64,000 bases of DNA from Halicephalobus mephisto. Its lineage: Eukaryota; Nematoda; Chromadorea; Rhabditida; Panagrolaimidae. A model generated the notes under the pieces. That model was not told the origin of the DNA, searched no databases, and saw only the letters and a list, made by a program, of their open reading frames with translations. Position 1 is the stretch's first letter, and every line of letters starts with the position of its first letter. The translations under genes were made by a program, and so were the position numbers. Below, one piece after another: positions 59,701 to 64,000 of this stretch. The stretch lies in NCBI GenBank assembly GCA_009193035.1, contig SWDT01000036.1, positions 186,001 to 250,000 on the forward strand, given 5' to 3'.

Positions 59701-62700
59701 CGATGAATCCAATGGAATTCTGAAGCTGACTGTGGCTCAAGCGATTCCAGAAGACAAATCCAGAATCACCATCAAAGCAGAAAACAAATGGGGATCTTCT
59801 GAAACCTCTGCCAGTATCGGAGTCACAAAACGACGACCCATGGCCAAACCTCAATTCCTTTCCGAATTGGCCCCGATCCAGATAACCGAAGGCGACTCTC
59901 TCAATGCCAAAGTCATCATCACAGGTGATCCTAAGCCCATCGCCAAATGGTACGTCAACGACCAGCTTGTTGCTCAAACGGAAGACACAGAACTCAAAGA
60001 AGACAACGGTGTCTACAGTATGACTATTCATGGATGTACTACAGACATGACTGGAAAAATCAAAGTAGTCGCTGTCAACAGGATGGGAGAAATCTCTACT
60101 GAAGGCAAACTTACCGTAATCGCTCCAGTTCCGGTGGAATTCGAAACTTGTCTTTGTGATGCTACGTGCAGAGAAGGAGACACGTTGAAACTGAAGGCGG
60201 TGCTTCTCGGGGAACCTACTCCTACAGTAACCTGGTTCGTGAACGGAAAGAAACTTGAAGAATCTCAAAACATCAAAATTCACGCTGACAAAGGCACGTA
60301 TACTGTAACTATCAAGGACATCACTACGGACTACTCCGGGAAAGTCGTTTGTGAAGCGGTGAATGAATTCGGGAAAGCTAGTTCTGAAGCCACTTTGGTG
60401 GTTCTGCCCAGAGGAGAACCTCCAGACTTCGTCGAGTGGCTCAACAACATCCGCGCGAGACAAGGCTCCCAGGTCGTCCACAAGGTCGTCTTTACTGGAG
60501 ATCCGAAACCCACACTCACTTGGTACATCAACAACAAAGAAGTCAAAGATGGTCTTGAAGGCATTTCCATCAAGACCGACGATCGGACGAGTGTTTTGAC
60601 GATAAAGAACTTTAATCCGGATAAACATGTCGGAGAAATCATCTGTAAGGCCGAGAACGATGCCGGTGAAGTTTCTTGTACTGCTAACATGGTCACTTAC
60701 ACTTCTGACATGGTTTCTGAATCGGAATCTGAAGCCATGGCTGAAGACGTCGGTATTACTGATGACTTGACTGAGATCGGGTCTGATGTGGATTCCGTGA
60801 GAGAAGAGATAACTAGAACCCCGACCCCTGTCATGGCCCCTAAATTCATCACCAAGATCAAAGACGCCCGGGCCAATCGAGGTCATCAGGCCATCTTCGA
60901 GTGCGTCGTCCCTGACACGAAGGGAGTCGTCTGCAAGTGGCTCAAGGACGGGAAAGAACTGGAATTGATCGCCAGAATCCGGGTACAGACAAGGACCATC
61001 GATGGACATGTCACTAACGAACTCGTCATCGATGATGTTCAACCTGAAGATGCTGGCAAGTATACTGTAATTGTCGAAAATACTCACGGAAAAGTGACTT
61101 CTGACGCTAATCTTACTGTTCTTGAATCTCTGGAGAAACCACAACAGAAAGCTCCAGAATTCACCGTGAATCTCCAGGACAAACAAGTTAAAACAGACGA
61201 AAAAGTCACTTTCGAATGCAAAGTCGTCGGAGAACCGTCCCCGCAGGTCAAGTGGTTCAAGGACGAACAACAGATCTTCGAACAGTCCGAACAGGTCGTC
61301 ATCGAAAGCACCGAAGGCGTTCAGAGACTCGTCATCGAAAAAGCCCAAACAAAAGACACAGGTATCTACAAATGTGTGGCTGAGAATGCCGTCGGCAAAA
61401 GTTCTACTGACGCCAAACTCGATGTTCGGGGTACGGTTTATTTTTTCTATTTATTAAAAATAAAATTATTTAAATCAGATTCTATGGGTTCAGATTTAAC
61501 GCTGTTTTCAATCTTTTTGGCTTACTGTAGTTTGCTAATTTTTTCAACAACTGTGGACTTTTGAGATAACGGAGCTAAATTACGGTATTTTTCAAAACAT
61601 GAAAAATTACGGTACTTTTTGAAACATCAAAAATTACGGTATTTTTCGAATCAAAAATTACAGTACTTTTTGGAATATCAAAAATTACGGTATTTTTGAA
61701 ACATCAAAGATTACGGTACTTTTTGAAACATCAAAAATTACGGTACTTTTTCGAATCAAAAATTACAGTACTTTTTGGAATATCAAAAATTACGGTATTT
61801 TCAACTTTAAACAGCGTGGAATCTGGATTCAAGAATTCTGAATTTTTTCGGTCGAAAAATTGACGATTACTGTGTTCTAGAAAAATACAGTACTGTCTTC
61901 GAAATTCTGGATCCAGATTCTGTGTTGTTTGATCACTGTAATAAAAGTGGAAAAGTAATTAAAAAATGATTCTAACAGCATTGAATCTGGATTCTGGAAG
62001 ATTTTTGGGATCGAAAATTGAAAAAATTAATTTTTGAAAATCACGCGGTGAAAATTCAGAATCCGAATTCGATGTCTGTTTGGTTTTTTTGAAGTAAATG
62101 ATCCTATTTGGACGTCTTCAAAAATTCAGAATTTTGAACAGCACTGAATCTGGATTTTCTGAAAAATTAAAAAATTCCAAATTTTAAAAATCACAAGATC
62201 CAAGTTTAAAATTTCACAAGATCGAATCCAATTTTATTTATATTCAATGTTATTACTGTAATTAGCTACATTATCTTGTTAGTACCCCAGTGTGTTGTAA
62301 AAATGTAAAATTACTGAACTTGAACCATGGGAAATCAAATTTTAAAAATTCGAATTAAAAAAAATTAAAATATTTTTTAATTAAAAAAATTAAAAAATTT
62401 TTTAATTAAAAAAATTAAAATATTTTTTTTTTAAATTAAAAAATGAGCCGTGAAATTGAAAAAATTAAAAGTAAGAAAGTGTGTACACTTCTTAGTTTGC
62501 TCCTTCATCTATCTAGAGTAGTAATAGGGTTACTGTAGTTTTGTTAATTTCCACAGTACATGGTGAAACAAAAAATTCAAATTAAACATCGTAAAGCAAG
62601 ATACTCGATGGATTTGGATTATTTTTCTTTGTTAAAATTGAGTAATTTTTTAAATAAAAAAATATTGTAAAATTATATTTTTATTTATTTAAACCATATC

Positions 62701-64000
62701 GGGGAACACTTTTCCTTGTTCAAAAATGACGGAAATGAGTCTGGAACAGAACGCCAAAAATCGAACATCATTTTTGCGATTTTGTACGAACTCAATTGGA
62801 TGACTCTGGCACAAAATAGGCAACTTTGAAAAAGATGTAATCTGCGTAATTAAAATTTTATAATTCTGTATACGATAGTCAGATTAATAAATAAAATAAA
62901 TAATTTTTGCGATTTGACGAAAATTCTTTATTTTTCGATTTTTGGATTTAAAATTAACTTTTATTTTATAATTTCCTAAATATTACGGAAATACAAGGTT
63001 ATTTAAATTAAATTAAAAAGAAGTTTGAAAATCCATCGAGTATTCGCTGAATTAGAGCGATTTGAATTTTTTGAAACAGTGGATTTCACTGAATCAGATT
63101 TAACCACAACCTACCCCAAGACTTCTTTTTCTGTCGTTTCCCAAACCCTCTCTAATGCTCTTAGCTGTTCCAGGAGAAGCACCCGAGTTCACTCGTTCCC
63201 TTACAGATCAGTTTGTAGCTCTTGGTAAGGAGATTAGCTTAGAGTGTAGTGTTCGTGGAGTGCCTCAGCCGGTTGTTGACTTTTATAAGGTTACGGAATC
63301 TGGAGAGAAGATTCAACTGGTTACTGGAGGCAGAATCAGCGTCCAACATGACGCTAGTAATACTCACTGGAGAGTCGTCATCAGAAACGCCGAAGCCGGG
63401 GATTACGTCGGATACAAAGCTGAAGCGAAGAATAATGTCGGCACGGCGATTTCTGGAGCGAAAGTTAAGGAGCCTGAACCTGCTACAGAAGAAACGAAAC
63501 CTGTTGAAACGTCTAAAGCGGAAGAGAAACCGCGGGAAAAACGAGAGGAACCTGAATCCACTCCGGGAGACAAAACCAGGAAACTCAAAGACGGAGATAC
63601 TGCAGAAATGGCCGTTGAAGTCACAGGAAAGAAGCCTCCGGAACCTTCTGAGAGAGAACTGTCCAAGACTCCGGAACCCTCGGCTCTCGAAGGTCCCGAT
63701 GCCCCTGCGAAGATTGTCGACGGTCTTCACAACGTCACTTTGAACGAAGGTGACGACGTCGAGTTGACTATCAAAGTTACCGGTAAACCGTATCCTTCTG
63801 TCACTTGGCTCAAGAACGGAGATCCTGTAGCTATGGATGGAGAACATCTCCTCATCAAACGGCTTCCGGACGGCGTCTTCAAGTTGATTTTGAACAAATT
63901 GCGACTTGACGATACCGCCAGATACACCGCCAAAGCTGAAAATAAATTAGGAAAAGATGAAACTTCTGGACAATTGACCGTCAATGAAGAAGTTATTCCT
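35776..64000 (+). CDS. unc-89: UNC-89/obscurin, giant sarcomeric M-line protein (5' part, truncated by window end)
   Basis: Fifteen exons join in frame to 2718 codons: 35776-35825, 38451-38574, 39446-39595, 39696-39838, 40769-41105, 47063-47458, 51687-51855, 53323-53445, 53925-54029, 54083-54215, 54598-56119, 56949-58532, 58861-59094, 59174-61430 and 63174-64000 (open). Order: an N-terminal RRQKQLERKYSS segment; an SH3 domain (residues about 65-125, PVYIAIQDYNPE ... RTGWVPGSYFETP); a DH domain (about 157-345, including LYNFHANVMLKGLQYYSDDP); a PH domain (about 350-455, DLFQVWEGDEPP ... KAWLKDI); an S/G linker (SPPGISPTGSSTSLYSGGSS); then about 21 Ig domains with W and YxC-type cores (for example DTGRYTCVATNEYGQAS). 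The match to C. elegans UNC-89 is very close. UNC-89 anchors thick filaments at the M-line, with Rho-GEF activity expected from DH-PH; the C. elegans protein has kinase domains at its C-terminus, outside this window. Introns 5 (5957 bp) and 6 (4228 bp) are exceptionally long. Confidence 0.97.
36540..37065. repeat. Cluster of AGTCACTATCC / GGATAGTGACT motifs
   Basis: At least nine copies of the motif in both orientations occur within 525 bp at irregular spacing (about 36545, 36588, 36661, 36698, 36812, 36876, 36948, 37000 and 37022). The same word builds the duplication at 1505-1900 and occurs at 34712. Confidence 0.8.
37769..37980. repeat. Nested fold-back element with about 90-bp arms
   Basis: The arm 37769-37862 (TTGCCTAAAATATACAAG ... 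CATATTTTAGGCAAGCTTCC) is the reverse complement, with few changes, of 37890-37980 (GGGAGCTTGTCTAAAATATG ... ATTTTAGACATGCTCCC). Each arm itself contains a smaller inverted pair around a poly-G/C core (GGGGGGAGGGGGTCC). The loop is about 30 nt. Confidence 0.85.
37998..38170. repeat. Tandem 38-45-bp repeats with TTCTACAGTATAC
   Basis: AATTCTACAGTATAC recurs four to five times next to the fold-back element, separated by AAGAACTTATATAAA-like spacers. A further copy lies on the other side at about 37745, so the fold-back element interrupts the array. Confidence 0.8.
38575..39445 (+). other. unc-89 intron 2 with an 88-bp tandem repeat
   Basis: 38580-38855 contains three copies of a unit beginning CAGATTACTGTAGATTTCAT and ending CACTACAGTATGAACTTTAT. 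39050-39430 is AT-rich with 35-bp repeats around TTAATTTTAAAATTAATAAA. Nothing coding seen. Confidence 0.75.
39839..40768 (+). other. unc-89 intron 4 with AT-rich tandem repeats between inverted ends
   Basis: 39840-40200 repeats a unit of about 42 bp (TTTTTTATTTTAAAAATTAA). 40360-40545 repeats a unit of about 35 bp (AAAAAATGTTCGAAATTG). The second array is bracketed by an inverted pair: TTCAACTTTGGTCTCG at about 40255 and CGAGACCAAAGTTGAA at about 40573-40588. Confidence 0.75.
43090..43622 (-). pseudogene. Possible degenerate cyclin-like gene fragment nested in unc-89 intron 5
   Basis: On the minus strand, after a TATAATTTAG acceptor-like sequence, an open stretch reads KKQLKKEFKVFNFCQNL ... 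LLFFSAIKLDKIRDIKEVSD, then stops. A second frame just downstream reads TDIVIQAERFVHFVFNEIT, and a third (43386-43090) reads NYSIGLCMIYLSGNLYNF ... LEIILKLRNNFCKSSDLF ... ADPEPP. In this order the pieces resemble parts of a cyclin of the C/H/L type: the end of the first cyclin box, the AE..VL helix and the second box ending in ILKL. The frame changes and a missing middle part suggest a decayed copy. The similarity is weak and judged by eye. Confidence 0.3.
43974..44290. repeat. Fold-back element with about 110-bp arms
   Basis: The left arm (TCTGAAATCATGCCTAATTG ... GGAATCGATAGTAGGATTGC ... AACAGAAAATTG) and right arm (CAATCTTCTGTTGGAATGTA ... CATGATTTCAGA) are near-perfect reverse complements separated by about 90 bp. 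This is the pattern of a non-autonomous fold-back transposon. Confidence 0.85.
45196..45630 (+). mobile_element. MITE-like element, copy A
   Basis: 435-bp element that is the reverse complement of copy B at 48033-48463. It has imperfect terminal inverted repeats AAAAAACGTAACTT / AAGTTACGTTTTTT and an internal inverted pair AAAGTTACGCTTTTTGTGT / ACAAAAAAGCGTAACTTTT. There is no open frame, so it is non-autonomous. Confidence 0.8.
46010..46520. repeat. Diverged tandem repeats around TCAGAAATGTCGAATTTTTA
   Basis: About four copies of a 120-130-bp unit follow each other in unc-89 intron 5. A separate word, CTCTCAAAGCGAAAAGTTCG, occurs at about 46524 and again at about 46759. Confidence 0.65.
47595..47666 (-). 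tRNA. tRNA-Val (anticodon TAC), antisense in unc-89 intron 6
   Basis: On the minus strand the 72-nt cloverleaf starts GGTTTCT and ends AGAAACC (perfect acceptor stem). The D arm is TAGCGTAGTGGTTATCGC. The anticodon stem-loop CTCGC-CTTACAC-GCGAG has anticodon TAC. The T arm GCCGG-TTCGAAC-CCGGC is perfect. A T-rich run follows on the minus strand (plus-strand AAAAAAAA before 47590), as expected for Pol III termination. Confidence 0.97.
48033..48463 (-). mobile_element. MITE-like element, copy B (inverted relative to copy A)
   Basis: Reverse complement of copy A with an estimated 90 percent or better identity. The two copies lie 2.4 kb apart in opposite orientation and bracket unc-89 exon 6 plus the tRNA-Val. 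Homology extends slightly past the terminal repeats into AAATTCCAGTxCTTATTAAAG, so the true ends may be wider. Confidence 0.8.
48959..49445. repeat. Four tandem copies (about 125 bp) of a dispersed repeat
   Basis: GATGTTAGGACAGACACCTTATTAGAAAG-type starts occur at about 48959 (diverged), 49082, 49209 and 49336. Each is followed by AGATAGTCTGAATATCAAGG and GTACTGTAGGACATGAGTGA-type words. These words also occur in the 34.5-34.9 kb and 44.8 kb repeats. Confidence 0.75.
49861..50262. repeat. 40-bp minisatellite, about ten copies
   Basis: The unit AATCCGTTCGAGACCAACTG followed by CTTTTTACCGATCCTAAAAG (40 bp) repeats about ten times, with two main sub-variants (ACCAACTGCTTTTTA and ACCAAGCGCTGTTTC). 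It is less AT-rich than the surrounding intron. Confidence 0.9.
50780..51295. repeat. AT-rich element with internal TAATATATTAGAATTAATTT repeats and inverted ends
   Basis: Begins near ACACAAAAAGCGAACATT and ends near ATCATTTTTGTGTGT, giving short inverted ends. Inside, TTTAATGTA, ATATATTGAATACAATGCACC and CAATATCAACTTAATGTA-type units repeat. The end word CACAAAAAGCG is shared with the MITE at 45.2/48.0 kb. Confidence 0.6.
51856..53322 (+). other. unc-89 intron 7 with 58-bp repeats and two minus-strand open segments
   Basis: 52195-52450 repeats a unit of about 58 bp (AAAATTGATATATCAATTTC, then AATAAAAAGT). 52751-53134 and 53213-53290 are much less AT-rich than usual intron sequence and open on the minus strand; see separate entry and findings. 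Confidence 0.6.
52751..53137 (-). CDS. Unidentified open exon nested antisense in unc-89 intron 7
   Basis: About 127 codons are open on the minus strand, from a TTGCGCAG acceptor-like sequence to a stop at 52751. The translation includes LLAGCLSGINLLYPPTTK, PSPPRFLLEYLLTTVAYSS, LGLYHRGTLPIIPFDPTLPP and FVNFRNNSCWTTWLADQIAK. Base composition and codon usage look coding, unlike the flanking intron. The first ATG inside the frame gives only 88 residues, so an upstream exon may exist. I do not recognise the protein, and a relic of a mobile element is possible. It lies antisense within unc-89. Confidence 0.35.
   Translation of the reverse strand, partial: ELRRSIFIHNNAGQKCKDRSLLAGCLSGINLLYPPTTKVKMNAPSPPRFLLEYLLTTVAYSSTEDVLGLYHRGTLPIIPFDPTLPPQKCVLPRFVNFRNNSCWTTWLADQIAKQKTREEVILIDSKQK
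53446..53924 (+). other. unc-89 intron 8
   Basis: 479 bp, AT-rich, with a duplicated block (GATATATGGAATTTTAACTT near 53530 and TATATGGAATTTTAACTTTC near 53650). No exon seen. Confidence 0.6.
54250..54550. repeat. 144-bp tandem duplication in unc-89 intron 10, CpG-rich
   Basis: Two near-identical copies (from about 54252 and 54396), each carrying AAAGACGCGTTTTTTGGCAC, AATTGCGCGTTTCAGACG and AAAATCCAACGCGAAATACT. The density of GCGCG/ACGCGT words is unusual in this AT-rich DNA. Confidence 0.9.
56120..56948 (+). repeat. unc-89 intron 11 with a 125-130-bp tandem repeat, about four copies
   Basis: GTAGATTCTGAATCTGAAGT followed by CAGAATCAGAAATTAACCTT repeats at about 56281, 56450, 56581 and 56721, the last copy degenerate. 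The first and second are separated by unrelated sequence. Confidence 0.85.
58533..58860 (+). other. unc-89 intron 12
   Basis: 328 bp, rich in CATATATGA/CATATATCA words (six or more). No coding content. Confidence 0.6.
61431..63173 (+). other. unc-89 intron 14 (1.7 kb)
   Basis: 61566-61805 carries about nine copies of a 26-28-bp unit AAAATTACGGTACTTTTTGA. The remainder mixes GATTCTGGA-type words, A/T runs (62340-62450) and unremarkable sequence. The acceptor before exon 15 is CTGTTCCAG. Confidence 0.75.

Noticed and set aside
59576..61348. 590-codon open frame antisense to unc-89 exon 14
   Set aside because: It is the complement of a continuous Ig-coding exon. The translation is F/D/S-rich with no domain, which follows from the sense codon usage.

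Overview
This window reads as nuclear DNA of a nematode; the species cannot be told from sequence alone. The grounds are many short introns (39 to 65 bp) with GT...TTTTCAG or TTTTAG borders, very AT-rich non-coding DNA, a 3' splice-site-like sequence just before most start codons (as expected for spliced-leader trans-splicing), and a giant muscle gene that matches UNC-89/obscurin exon by exon. No bacterial, phage or viral genes were recognised.

Layout. 1-5041 (minus): N-terminal half of a Rev-erb/E75-type nuclear receptor, running off the left edge. 6762-9555 (minus): an SLC35F5-like transporter. 10016-13965 (minus): a complete FAM91A1 homologue (839 aa). 14933-16591 (minus): a protein with two BTB-like folds and four C2H2 zinc fingers. 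16987-18357 (minus): a START-domain lipid-binding protein. 19503-23443 (plus): the ESCRT ATPase VPS4, with a complete seven-helix receptor gene nested antisense in its second intron. 23845-26903 (plus): a small type I membrane protein with one LDL-receptor class A module. 26950-27313 (minus): a glutaredoxin. 28572-30232 (plus): V-ATPase subunit B, followed closely by mitochondrial ribosomal protein L38 (30495-31935), a doubtful small membrane ORF and a protein made largely of ten 20-residue repeats (32661-33521). These could form an operon. 35282-35353: tRNA-Asp(GTC). 35776-64000 (plus): the 5' part of unc-89, 15 exons and 2718 codons, with SH3, DH, PH and about 21 Ig domains, running off the right edge. 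Its large introns hold a tRNA-Val(TAC) on the minus strand, inverted copies of a MITE-like element, fold-back repeats, minisatellites and traces of possible nested genes.

The most unusual signal is that three introns in two neighbouring genes (SLC35F5-like and FAM91A1) are near-copies of one another over almost their whole length, in the same orientation and with intact splice sites. Two other introns of the same genes share a second, distantly similar block. This looks like introner-type, intron-generating or intron-homing repeats. Other notable points are a GC-AG intron in vps-4, and an UNC-89 that lacks the long KSP-rich block I recall from C. elegans but carries an E/K/P-rich linker elsewhere.

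Functionally the genes are a mixed housekeeping neighbourhood (endosome/TGN trafficking: FAM91A1, VPS4, V-ATPase; mitochondrial translation; redox; lipid transfer) next to one sarcomere gene. Apart from the possible operon, nothing suggests they act as one pathway. Exon borders were worked out by eye from reading frame, splice consensus and remembered homologues, so an error of a base or two is possible.
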